Shown: in pieces, positions 52,049 to 59,390 of the stretch
How positions within the stretch are numbered: position 1 is the stretch's first letter
How the letters are laid out: the number at the start of each line of letters is the position of its first letter
Origin: CAYLNM01 sp964385045
Lineage (GTDB): Bacteria > Planctomycetota > Phycisphaerae > Phycisphaerales > SM1A02
Length of the DNA stretch: 64,000 bases
Direction: 5' to 3'
Assembly: GCA_964385045.1 (NCBI GenBank)
Contig: CAYLNM010000003.1
Span: forward strand, 1-64,000
Notes under the pieces: model-generated
What the model was told of the DNA's origin: nothing
Databases searched by the model: none
Seen by the model: only the letters and a program-made list of their open reading frames with translations
Made by a program: the position numbers and the translations under genes

Positions 52049-52471
52049 GGGGAGCCTCCCGGACGATCGCCGCCGCCGCGGGCTCCGAGGGACTCGGCCG
52101 GCATGCCGCGCGGCGGGGTCCGTCGGCATGCATGCACCCGCGTCGGGGGAATCGTCCACCGCGCAGGATCGTCGCCAGCCGCATCCGCCGCAATCGGTGA
52201 CCGGGCCGGTCGCCGCCGGCACGCGCCGCGCAGGCCGCACGATCCGACCCCGGCCGCGCAGCCGCGCCGGGAGGTCGCCGAAGCCCGACCTGCGCGGTCG
52301 GGATCGCGCGGTCCCGCCGGCGCGGCCTCGCGACGTCAGCCCGGGCGTCGAGCACGGGCCGCGGACAGGGACCGCGGACAGGGGGGACGTCGTCCCGCCG
52401 GATCCGCCCGCCCCGCGTGATGCCGGCCGGACCCCACCGGTCGGCGGCACGGGGCGCCTTGCCGTCCTCGG
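52049..52471. other. Intergenic region, 423 bp
   Basis: The gap separates fdhD from the small companion gene. I looked for a leader RNA (molybdenum-cofactor genes can have one) but could not identify a supported fold by eye. No gene with a start and ribosome site is present. Confidence 0.35.
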
Positions 52472-53521
52472 TCAGCCGCCCTCGGGGCCGACCAGCCGAT
52501 CCCGGCGGGCGTACGCCGACGCCCGCCCGTCGCGCACGAACGCCGCGAGCGTGAGCCCGGCCCGCCGGGCCACGTCGATCGCGAGGCTGCTCGCCCCGCC
52601 GACCGACGCCACCACGCGGATCCCCGCGGCGGCGGCCTTCTGCACGATCTCGTAGCCGGCCCGGCTGCTCACCACGAGCATCAGCGAGGCGATCGCCGGC
52701 GGCGCCGCCTCGGCCCCGGCCGCCGCCCGCGCGGCCGCGCCGAGCCAGGCGCCGAGCACCGCGTCGACGGCGTTGTGCCGGCCGATGTCCTCGCGGATCC
52801 ACCGCACGCGCCCGTCCCGGTCCACCAGGGCCGCGGCGTGCAGGCCGCCGGAGTGACGGAAGCCCGGCTGCGCCGCCCGCATCGCCTCGGGGGCCGCGAG
52901 CAGCGCGGCGAGCGGGACGCGGACGTCGTCCGGCGATTCCTCGCCGGGCCGCACGGCCCCCCCGGTGTCGCTCCCCGCCGCGGGCGACGTCGCCCCCACC
53001 GGCCGCGCGCACGCCCCGCACGCCGCGGTGACGGTGCCGATCCGCACCGTCCGGCCGAGGTCCACCGCGAGGCCCGGCCGCAGCCGGACCCGCAGCACGT
53101 CCTCGCCCGCCGCCGCCGCGGTCGGGCACGGCGACGCCGCCACCACGTCGCGCCCGCTCGCGATCACGCCCTCGGTCCACAGCCAGCCGACCGCGAGCTC
53201 GACGTCGTGGCCGGGGGTGCGGAGGGTGGTCATCACCCGGTCGCGGCGGCGCTCGCCGTCGCCCCCGCCCGCGCCCCCGCCTCCGCCGTGCTCGAGGTCC
53301 AGCGCGAGCGGCGCCTCGACCGCGACGAGGTCCGGTCCGTCGCGACCCACCTGCCCCGCGCCGAGCCGCTCGACCGCCGCCGGGACCACCATCGGGGCGG
53401 GCCCGTCCGCGGCCGCCGGGGACGGGGAGGCCGGCGAAGGCGGCGAGGGCGGCGAAGGCGTTCCGGCCCCCGGGGACGGCCGTGCCGGTCCCGGGCCGCC
53501 CGCGGGATCCTCGTCGCTCAC
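52472..53521 (-). CDS. fdhD: FdhD sulfurtransferase for formate-dehydrogenase-type enzymes
   Basis: The protein is 349 residues from GTG 53521, which overlaps the stop of the upstream gene (GTGA). After an 80-residue Pro/Ala/Gly-rich extension the FdhD core follows: TTLRTPGHDVELAVGWLWTEGVI, the Cys loop AACGACARP (near residue 165), GFRHSGGLHAAALVDRDGRV, EDIGRHNAVDAVLGAWL, VVSSRAGYEIVQKAAAAGIR and ASSLAIDVARRAGLTLAAFV. FdhD delivers sulphur from cysteine desulphurase to the molybdenum cofactor. It serves the YdeP-like enzyme encoded 0.9 kb downstream. The core length is normal; the long N-terminal extension is unusual. Confidence 0.92.
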   Translation of the reverse strand: MSDEDPAGGPGPARPSPGAGTPSPPSPPSPASPSPAAADGPAPMVVPAAVERLGAGQVGRDGPDLVAVEAPLALDLEHGGGGGAGGGDGERRRDRVMTTLRTPGHDVELAVGWLWTEGVIASGRDVVAASPCPTAAAAGEDVLRVRLRPGLAVDLGRTVRIGTVTAACGACARPVGATSPAAGSDTGGAVRPGEESPDDVRVPLAALLAAPEAMRAAQPGFRHSGGLHAAALVDRDGRVRWIREDIGRHNAVDAVLGAWLGAAARAAAGAEAAPPAIASLMLVVSSRAGYEIVQKAAAAGIRVVASVGGASSLAIDVARRAGLTLAAFVRDGRASAYARRDRLVGPEGG

Positions 53522-54813
53522 CGCCCGAGCTCGGGGACGAGCCCCGGCATCCGGAACCGCAGGATGCGCATCGGCCCGTCGACCAGGTCCCGCCCGCCGG
53601 CGAGGGCCGGATGGCGGTGGAGCTGGTTGACGGCCACGTAGAACCAGCCGTCCGGCCCGCCGCCGATCCCGTCGGGCCACGGCAGGCGGGGCAGTCCCTC
53701 GATCGTCCGCGGCGGCCCGTCCGGCTCGGCGAGCACGATGGCGTCCTCGCCGATGGCGGTCACGAGGATCCGCCCGTCCCGCGCCACGCCGAAGCCGTCG
53801 CTCACCGGCTTGTCGGCGTGCCGCTCGACCCGGGCCGCGAGGACGTCCGCCGGCACGTCGAAGTCCGCGAGCAGGGCCGCGTCGAGCCGCCAGATCGCGG
53901 TGCCGTTCATCGCCCCCCAGTAGACGCTCTCGCCGCCGGGGCCGAGCTCGATCGGGTTGACGCCGACGCGGGCGGGCACCGGCTCGCCGTCGGGACCGGG
54001 CAGGGTCAGGACGCGGCCGTCCACCACGAGATCCACGTCCTCGGGCATCACCGACGCGTGCCCGGCGAGGACGCGGCGGGCACGCTCCGCGGCGAGGTCG
54101 ACCACCACGATCGCCGGCCGCCCGGCGGCACCGTCGCCCGACCCCGGGGCCGCGTCGGCGATGTAGACGCGGTCGCGGGCCACGTCGACCGCGAGGTCCT
54201 GCATGAAGCTCGCCGGCGTCGCCACCGGCCCGAGGTCGATCGCGGCCACGAGCTCGTCGGCCGCGAGGTCCCATCCGATCAGCCGCGGGGCGAGGCCCTC
54301 GCCGCCCATGTCGAGCATCCACAGGCGACCGGCCTCGTCCGCCTCGACGCCGATGATCGCGGCGATGCCCGGCGCGGCGGGATCGCCCGCCCCGGGCGAG
54401 GCCCGCGGTCCGCTCCACCGCGGCGGGAAGGGACGCGTCCGCGGCCCGTCCGGCAGGATCTCGACCACCCGCTCGGCCTCCGGCTCGCCGAAGGGATGCA
54501 GGCTCGCGAAGATGCGTCCGTCCGGCGAGACCGTCACGTTGCCCGGGGTGCGGCTCATCTCGATGACGGTCTCGTGCGTCACCGGGGACGACGGCGCGCA
54601 GCCGCCGAGTCCGGCCCCCGCGGCCACCGCCGCGGCCGCCAGCCCCGCCACGGCGCGCCGCCCCGTGCGTCGTCGACTCCGCGTCCGCGTTCGCGCCGCC
54701 GCCCGCGCGGAGGCCCCCGCCGCCGGGACCGCCGCTTCGCGCCCGCCGTCCGTCGCCGTCCGCGTCGCCGTCCGCATGGCCGTTCGCATCGCCGTTCGCA
54801 TCGCCGTCCGCAT
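53518..54813 (-). CDS. Yellow/MRJP-like beta-propeller lipoprotein
   Basis: The protein is 431 residues from ATG 54813, chosen because GGAGG lies eight bases upstream; a GTG five codons earlier is in frame. It begins with repeated Met/Thr-Arg-Thr-Ala from a 12-bp tandem repeat, then an Arg-rich stretch, a hydrophobic segment and the lipobox LGGC. The body resembles the major-royal-jelly/yellow family propeller: NVTVSPDGRIFASLHPFGEP, RLWMLDMGGEG, ASFMQDLAVDVARDRVYIAD, VNPIELGPGGESVYWGAMNG and SDGFGVARDGRILVTAIGED. Function in bacteria is unknown; lactonase-like or binding roles are possible. It is coupled to fdhD and 25 bp downstream of the flavin oxidase gene. Confidence 0.75.
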   Translation of the reverse strand: MRTAMRTAMRTAMRTATRTATDGGREAAVPAAGASARAAARTRTRSRRRTGRRAVAGLAAAAVAAGAGLGGCAPSSPVTHETVIEMSRTPGNVTVSPDGRIFASLHPFGEPEAERVVEILPDGPRTRPFPPRWSGPRASPGAGDPAAPGIAAIIGVEADEAGRLWMLDMGGEGLAPRLIGWDLAADELVAAIDLGPVATPASFMQDLAVDVARDRVYIADAAPGSGDGAAGRPAIVVVDLAAERARRVLAGHASVMPEDVDLVVDGRVLTLPGPDGEPVPARVGVNPIELGPGGESVYWGAMNGTAIWRLDAALLADFDVPADVLAARVERHADKPVSDGFGVARDGRILVTAIGEDAIVLAEPDGPPRTIEGLPRLPWPDGIGGGPDGWFYVAVNQLHRHPALAGGRDLVDGPMRILRFRMPGLVPELGR

Positions 54814-54822
54814 CGCCGTCGC
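54751..54822. repeat. Six copies of a 12-bp tandem repeat over a start region
   Basis: Six 12-bp units (cgtcgccgtccg, with catcgccgttcg-type variants) span 54751-54822 and encode (M/T)RTA repeats at the N-terminus of the lipoprotein gene. Three or four units each offer an in-frame ATG, so copy changes would keep a start codon. Confidence 0.9.
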
Positions 54823-54838
54823 CTCCACCGGCCGGCGC

Positions 54839-55942
54839 TCACGCGCCGCCCGCGTCGTCGTCCTCGTCCCCGCCCCGGGCCGCGACGACCGCCGCCGCGT
54901 CCACCGTCTCCCCCGTCACCGCGGCCATCAGCCGCCGCGCCGCGTCCTCGGCGCAGCCCCACGACAGCGTGAACCCCGCCCCCGCGTGACCGTAGTCGTG
55001 CACCACCGGCAGCCCGCCGGCGTCCTCGAGCTCCAGCCGCACCTCGGCCCGCCCGGGCCGCAGGCCGACGCGGTGATCGAGGACCTCCGGCGGGCGCGAC
55101 GAGGCGAAGGCCGCGTCGAGCTCGCGGCACAGCTCGCGGCAGCCGTCCACGATCGCCGCCGCGTCGCGCTCGCTCGGCTCGCGCGACCACTCCCCGTCGT
55201 CGGACGTGCCGCCGAGGACGACGTCCTCGTGCCGCGGCACGACGTACCGGCAGGCCGACTCGCGGATCTCGTCCCGGAAGCCGGCCGGCTTGCGGACGAC
55301 GACCACCTGCCCGCGGATCGGGAAGACCGCCTCGTCCCCGGCGAGCCGGCGGGCGAAGACGCCCGCGGCGTCCACCACGCCGTCGAACCGCCCGCGCAGC
55401 TCGTCCAGCGACCCGACCTCGGCCCGCTCGATCCGTCCCCCCGCGCCCTCGACCCGGGCCGCGAGCCACGGCATGTAGCGGCTCGTGTCGGCGAGGTAGG
55501 TCACGTAGCGGTAGCCGTCGATCCACGGCCCGAAGCGGTCGGCGTCCTCGAGCGGACGGAAGTCCTCGACGGGACCGTTCCACCACGGCTCGGGAGCGGG
55601 GCCGGCGTAGCGGTGCACGATCGGCCGCCGCACCACGCCGGTGGCGGGATCCGCCGCGAGGGCCCGGAGCCGCCGGTAGGTCGTCGCCCCCCAGGCCGCG
55701 ACCCGCTCCCGCGGCCCGGCGCGGTACGGGTACCAGAACGCGGCCGCCACGTCGGAGGTGTTGGCGGGCGAGACCTCGCGGGCGAGCACGGTGACCTCGG
55801 CGCCCGCCGCGAGCAGGCAGGCGGCGCAGCTGAGGCCGGAGACGCCGGCCCCCACCACCGCGATCCGCGGGCGCGGCCCCGTCCCGTGCCCGGCTCCGTC
55901 CGCCACTGGGTGCGCGCCGGGGCGCGTTCCGCCGCCACTCAT
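54839..55942 (-). CDS. D-amino-acid-oxidase-like FAD oxidoreductase
   Basis: The protein is 367 residues with a Gly/His-rich 25-residue start. FAD binding is by RIAVVGAGVSGLSCAACLLA (GxGxxG). The D-amino-acid oxidase pattern follows: SDVAAAFWYPYRAGPRERVA, DGVVDAAGVFARRLAGD, IRGQVVVVRKP, DHRVGLRPGRAEVRLE and the C-terminal signature VVHDYGHAGAGFTLSWGCAED. The length fits DAAO/DASPO (about 340-370). It would oxidise D-amino acids to keto acids with H2O2 release. It is 19 bp downstream of the RidA-type gene, and RidA proteins remove the imines such oxidases generate, so the pair may be functional partners as well as neighbours. Confidence 0.88.
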   Translation of the reverse strand: MSGGGTRPGAHPVADGAGHGTGPRPRIAVVGAGVSGLSCAACLLAAGAEVTVLAREVSPANTSDVAAAFWYPYRAGPRERVAAWGATTYRRLRALAADPATGVVRRPIVHRYAGPAPEPWWNGPVEDFRPLEDADRFGPWIDGYRYVTYLADTSRYMPWLAARVEGAGGRIERAEVGSLDELRGRFDGVVDAAGVFARRLAGDEAVFPIRGQVVVVRKPAGFRDEIRESACRYVVPRHEDVVLGGTSDDGEWSREPSERDAAAIVDGCRELCRELDAAFASSRPPEVLDHRVGLRPGRAEVRLELEDAGGLPVVHDYGHAGAGFTLSWGCAEDAARRLMAAVTGETVDAAAVVAARGGDEDDDAGGA

Positions 55943-55961
55943 CGCTCCCCCCTCGTCCGCA

Positions 55962-56390
55962 TCAGTCGATCGTCGCCACGACCTTCACCTCGACCGCGAT
56001 CGGCGTCGGCAGGCGGTTGATCTCGATCGTGGTCCGCGTGGGATTCGGCTTGCCCTCGCCCGCGAACCACTCGGCGTAGACGCGGTTGTACTCGGCGAAG
56101 TCGTGCTCCATGTCGGTCAGGAACACCAGCACGTCCACCACGTTGTCCCACGAGGAGCCCGCGTCCTCCAGGATCGCCTTCACGTTCCCGAAGCACGAGG
56201 CGCACTGGGCCGCGATGTCCTTGGCGACGACGGTCCCGTCCGCGTCGAGCGTGACGCCGGGGATCTCCTTCGATCCCCGCTGCCGCGGGCCGACGCCGCT
56301 GAGGAAGAGGAGGTTGCCGACGCGGCGGGCGTGCGGGTACGCGCCCACCGGCTCGGGAGCGCGGCGGCTGTCGTGGGCGGAGGTGCTCAT
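55962..56390 (-). CDS. nbaF: RidA-family protein, probable 2-aminomuconate deaminase
   Basis: The protein is 142 residues. The RidA/YjgF fold is clear: GAYPHARRVGNLLFLSGVGP, DIAAQCASCFGNVKAILEDA, VVDVLVFLTDMEHDFAEYNR and NPTRTTIEINRLPTPIAVEV. 2-Aminomuconate deaminases of nitrobenzoate and tryptophan pathways belong to this family and share the N-terminal GAYPH and the TRTT region. The upstream gene is the matching dehydrogenase, which makes that role likely. A general imine deaminase serving the downstream oxidase is the alternative. TAGACT lies six bases before the ATG. Confidence 0.78.
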   Translation of the reverse strand: MSTSAHDSRRAPEPVGAYPHARRVGNLLFLSGVGPRQRGSKEIPGVTLDADGTVVAKDIAAQCASCFGNVKAILEDAGSSWDNVVDVLVFLTDMEHDFAEYNRVYAEWFAGEGKPNPTRTTIEINRLPTPIAVEVKVVATID

Positions 56391-56396
56391 CGCCGG

Positions 56397-56402
56397 AGTC
56401 TA
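56397..56402 (-). promoter_or_regulatory. -10-like TAGACT six bases before the RidA start
   Basis: TAGACT lies in the 26-bp gap after the dehydrogenase gene and ends six bases before ATG 56390; no ribosome site is present in the gap. Confidence 0.4.
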
Positions 56403-56416
56403 CGCCGCCCCGGGGC

Positions 56417-57964
56417 TCACGACAGTCGAAGGCACACGTTCGTGGGCTCGGTGAAGAACCGCAGCGCCTCGTCGCCGCCCTCGCGCCCGACGCCGCTGGC
56501 CTTCACGCCGCCGAAGGGCGTCCGCAGGTCGCGGACGAGCCAGCAGTTGATCCAGCAGATCCCGGCCTCCACGCGGCCGGCGGTCCGGTGCGCCCGATCG
56601 AGGTCGCGGGTCCAGACGGACGCCGCGAGGCCGTAGTCGGTCGCGTTGGCGATCGCCACCGCCTCGTCCTCGTCCCCGAACGGCAGGATCGTGACCACCG
56701 GGCCGAAGATCTCCTCGGTGTTGGTCGCGCACGTCGGCCCGAGCCCGGTGATCACGGTCGGCTCGACGAAGAAGCCCTCCCGCACCCGCTCCGGCAGCGA
56801 CGCGGGATCGGGACGGCGTCCGCCGCAGAGGATCTCGCCGCCCTCGGCCCGGGCCCGCGCGATCGCGGCCTCGACCTTGTCGCGGTGCGCAGCCGAGACC
56901 AGCGCCCCCTGCCGCGTCCCCGCCTCGAGCGGATCGCCGCAGCCCATCGCCCGGGCCCGCCGGACCACGCCCTCGACCACGCGGTCGAGGACGCCGCGCT
57001 GCACCAGCAGCCGGGAGCCGCACAGGCAGATCTGCCCCTGGTTGGCGAAGGCCGACCGCGTCACCCCGGGGATCGCGGCGTCGAGGTCGGCGTCGTCGAA
57101 GACGATCGCCGGGTTCTTGCCGCCGAGCTCGAGCGAGAGGTGCTTGAACATCGGGGCCGCGACCGAGGCGATCGCCCGTCCGGTGGCGGTGCCGCCGGTG
57201 AAGGAGATCGCGGGCACGTCCGGGTGGGCGACGATCGCCGCCCCCGCCTCCCCGCCGAGGCCGTGCACCAGGTTCAGGACGCCCGCGGGCAGGCCGACCT
57301 CGCGGGCGATCACGCCGAGCAGGTGGGCGGTGAGCGGCGTGACCTCGCTCGGCTTGGCGACGACCGGGCATCCCGCGGCGAGGGCCGGGGCGATCTTCCA
57401 CGTCAGCAGGTAGAGGGGCAGGTTCCACGGCGAGATGCAGCCCGCCACCCCGATCGGCCGCCGCAGCACGTAGTTGATCGTGTCCGCGGCCCGCTCGGCG
57501 TCGAAGATGAACGCCTCGTCCCGGCGGTGCTTCACCGCCCCGGCGAAGAAGCGGAAGTTCGCCACCGCCCGCGGGATGTCGACGCTTCGGGCGAGGTCCA
57601 GCGGCTTGCCGGTGTCGATCGACTCGGCCCGGGCGAGCGGCTCGAGATGAGCCTCGATCGCGTCGGCGAGGGCGTCGAGCCAGTCGGCCCGATCGGCCGC
57701 GGGAGCGCCGGCCCACTCGGGGCGCACCCGCACCGCCGCCGCCACCGCGGCGTCGACGTCGGCCGCGGTGCCGCGGGCGATGCGGCCGAGGGGTCGGCCG
57801 GTCGCGGGCTCGACGTTGTCCAGCCACTCGCCACCGGCGGGCGGCACCAGCTCGCCGTCGATGAAGTGCAGGACGTCGCCGCGGGGGGCGTCCAGGGTCG
57901 CGGGGGCGGCCGCGGAGGACGCCGCGGCGCCGCCGGCCACGCCGCTCGTGGGGCCCGCGCTCAC
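56417..57964 (-). CDS. nbaE: 2-aminomuconate 6-semialdehyde dehydrogenase (ALDH family)
   Basis: The protein is 515 residues from GTG 57964, overlapping the SDR stop (GTGA). Aldehyde dehydrogenase marks: PIGVAGCISPWNLPLYLLTW, KPSEVTPLTAH, SFTGGTATGRAI, the general-base Glu in LSLELGGKNPAIVF, the catalytic Cys in QGQICLCGSR (about C313) and EEIFGPVVTILPF. The WINCWLVRDLRTPFGGVKASGVGREGG ending is typical of the ALDH8A1/hydroxymuconic-semialdehyde dehydrogenase group. With ACMSD elsewhere in the window, 2-aminomuconate semialdehyde is the likely substrate (NAD-dependent). The first 25 residues are an Ala-rich extension. Confidence 0.88.
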   Translation of the reverse strand: MSAGPTSGVAGGAAASSAAAPATLDAPRGDVLHFIDGELVPPAGGEWLDNVEPATGRPLGRIARGTAADVDAAVAAAVRVRPEWAGAPAADRADWLDALADAIEAHLEPLARAESIDTGKPLDLARSVDIPRAVANFRFFAGAVKHRRDEAFIFDAERAADTINYVLRRPIGVAGCISPWNLPLYLLTWKIAPALAAGCPVVAKPSEVTPLTAHLLGVIAREVGLPAGVLNLVHGLGGEAGAAIVAHPDVPAISFTGGTATGRAIASVAAPMFKHLSLELGGKNPAIVFDDADLDAAIPGVTRSAFANQGQICLCGSRLLVQRGVLDRVVEGVVRRARAMGCGDPLEAGTRQGALVSAAHRDKVEAAIARARAEGGEILCGGRRPDPASLPERVREGFFVEPTVITGLGPTCATNTEEIFGPVVTILPFGDEDEAVAIANATDYGLAASVWTRDLDRAHRTAGRVEAGICWINCWLVRDLRTPFGGVKASGVGREGGDEALRFFTEPTNVCLRLS

Positions 57965-58752
57965 TGGCCCGCCAGCCGGCCGCCGTCGACGGGCAGGTTC
58001 ACGCCGGTGACGTAGCTCGCGGCGGGGGAGCAGAGGAACGCGGCGACGGCGGCGACCTCCTCCGCCTCGGCGAACCGGCCCATCGCGATGGTGCCGAGGG
58101 CGTCCGCCACCACCGCGTCGGGGCTGCGGTCCTCGCGCTCGGCCCGCTTCTCGAGCAGCGACCGCAGGCGGTCGGTGTCGGTGTAGCCGGGCAGGACGTT
58201 GTTGACCGTGATGCCGTCGCGGGCGAGCTCGACCGCGAGGGTGCGGGCCCAGTTGGCCACCGCCCCGCGGATGGTGTTGGACACGCCGAGGTTGCGGATC
58301 GGCGTGATCACGCTCGTCGAGATGACGTTGACGATCCGGCCCCAGCCGGCCTCCCGCATCGCGGGGACGACCGCCTGCACCAGGGCCTGACCCGAGAGCA
58401 GGTGCTGCCGGAAGGCCGCCTCGTAGGCTCCGGGCTCGGCGTCGATCGCGCGGCCGCCGGGAGGCCCGCCGGTGTTGTGGACGAGGATGTGCACCGGCCC
58501 GCCGTCGCCCACCTCGCGGCGGGCGAGGCCGGCCACCGCCCGCCAGTCGTCGTAGTCCACCGGCAGCACCGCGTGCCGCTGGCCGTCCTCGGCGTGCAGC
58601 TCGTCCCGGACCTGCTCGAGGGCGTCACGGTCCCGGGCGAGCACCACCACCGACGCGCCGCGGGCGGCGAGGGCGAGGGCAACGGACCGCCCGATGCCGC
58701 GGGAGGCGCCGCCGACGAGGGCCCGGCGGCCGACGAGATCGCGTTCGCTCAT
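57961..58752 (-). CDS. Atypical short-chain dehydrogenase lacking the Tyr-Lys pair
   Basis: The protein is 263 residues. The Rossmann start ALVGGASRGIGRSVALALAA and VHNTGG fit FabG-like SDRs. The usual YxxxK is replaced by SNTIR (S158, R162) after ISTSVITPIRNLGV. NNVLPGYTDTDRL and ASYVTGVNLPVDGGRL complete the fold. SDRs with 'SN-x-x-R' form a known atypical BKR-like subgroup whose chemistry is unclear. The stop overlaps the start of the dehydrogenase gene, so a role in the aminomuconate branch is likely but unproved. TATCCT ends seven bases before ATG 58752. Confidence 0.85.
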   Translation of the reverse strand: MSERDLVGRRALVGGASRGIGRSVALALAARGASVVVLARDRDALEQVRDELHAEDGQRHAVLPVDYDDWRAVAGLARREVGDGGPVHILVHNTGGPPGGRAIDAEPGAYEAAFRQHLLSGQALVQAVVPAMREAGWGRIVNVISTSVITPIRNLGVSNTIRGAVANWARTLAVELARDGITVNNVLPGYTDTDRLRSLLEKRAEREDRSPDAVVADALGTIAMGRFAEAEEVAAVAAFLCSPAASYVTGVNLPVDGGRLAGQ

Positions 58753-58759
58753 GCGGCCG

Positions 58760-58765
58760 AGGATA
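58760..58765 (-). promoter_or_regulatory. -10-like TATCCT seven bases before the SDR start
   Basis: TATCCT, identical to the tRNA-Lys -10, ends seven bases before ATG 58752 in the 44-bp gap after the HD gene. The gap is otherwise GC-only and lacks a ribosome site. Confidence 0.45.
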
Positions 58766-58796
58766 CCGCGGGCGGGCGCGGCCGCGCCCGGGCCCC

Positions 58797-59390
58797 TCAG
58801 CGCCAGCCCTCGATCATCACCGCGGCGGGGTCGAGCCCCCAGTCGGCGATCGTCTCCGGCGGCACGTGGGCCTCCTCGCGCCGGCGCCGGGCCCAGGACC
58901 GCAGGTCGGGATCCGCCCCCGCGCCGGTGCACGGCTCCCGCCGGGCCGCCGGCGAGTCCGGCGGAGCGTCGAGCCGGTCCGCGTCCCAGCAGGTGCCGAT
59001 CGTCGTGTCGGCCGCCACCACCCCGTCCTCGTGGCCGGCGCACGCCTCGACCAGCAGCGACATCTCCTCGTGCTCGAGCGGCAGGACGTCCGGCGGCAGC
59101 GACGCGGCGAACGCCGCCGCCCGCCGCCCGTGCCCGGGATCCGAGCCCCGCGGACCGCGGCAGGCGTCGTGCAGCACCGCGAAGGCCATCACCACCCGCG
59201 AGGAGGCCCCGCTGAGGGCGGCGAGCCGCAGGCCGTTCTCCATCACCCGTGCCCAGTGAGCGAGGCCGTGCGGCCCGCGGGCCGCCTCCCCCGCCTCGGC
59301 CACCGCGACCGCGACCAGGGACCGCATCGAGAGCGGCCGCGGCGGCTCGCCGGTCCCGTCGGCTCCCCCGCCGCCCCCCTCGGGGCTCAC
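58797..59390 (-). CDS. HD-domain phosphohydrolase-like protein
   Basis: The protein is 197 residues from GTG 59390, overlapping the peptidase stop (GTGA); an ATG 21 codons later is also possible. The HD superfamily metal residues are GPHGLAHWARVMENGLRLA (H), VVMAFAVLHDACRG (HD) and a late CWDADRLD (D), giving the H...HD...D order. RGPRGSDPGHGRRAAAFAAS separates them. The substrate is unknown; such small HD proteins cleave phosphate esters or nucleotides. Coupling to an M42-type peptidase is unusual but no shared pathway is obvious. Confidence 0.8.
   Translation of the reverse strand: MSPEGGGGGADGTGEPPRPLSMRSLVAVAVAEAGEAARGPHGLAHWARVMENGLRLAALSGASSRVVMAFAVLHDACRGPRGSDPGHGRRAAAFAASLPPDVLPLEHEEMSLLVEACAGHEDGVVAADTTIGTCWDADRLDAPPDSPAARREPCTGAGADPDLRSWARRRREEAHVPPETIADWGLDPAAVMIEGWR

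Noticed and set aside
52049..52471. Molybdenum-cofactor riboswitch upstream of the small companion gene
   Set aside because: No conserved stem arrangement could be supported by eye; a covariance-model search would be needed.
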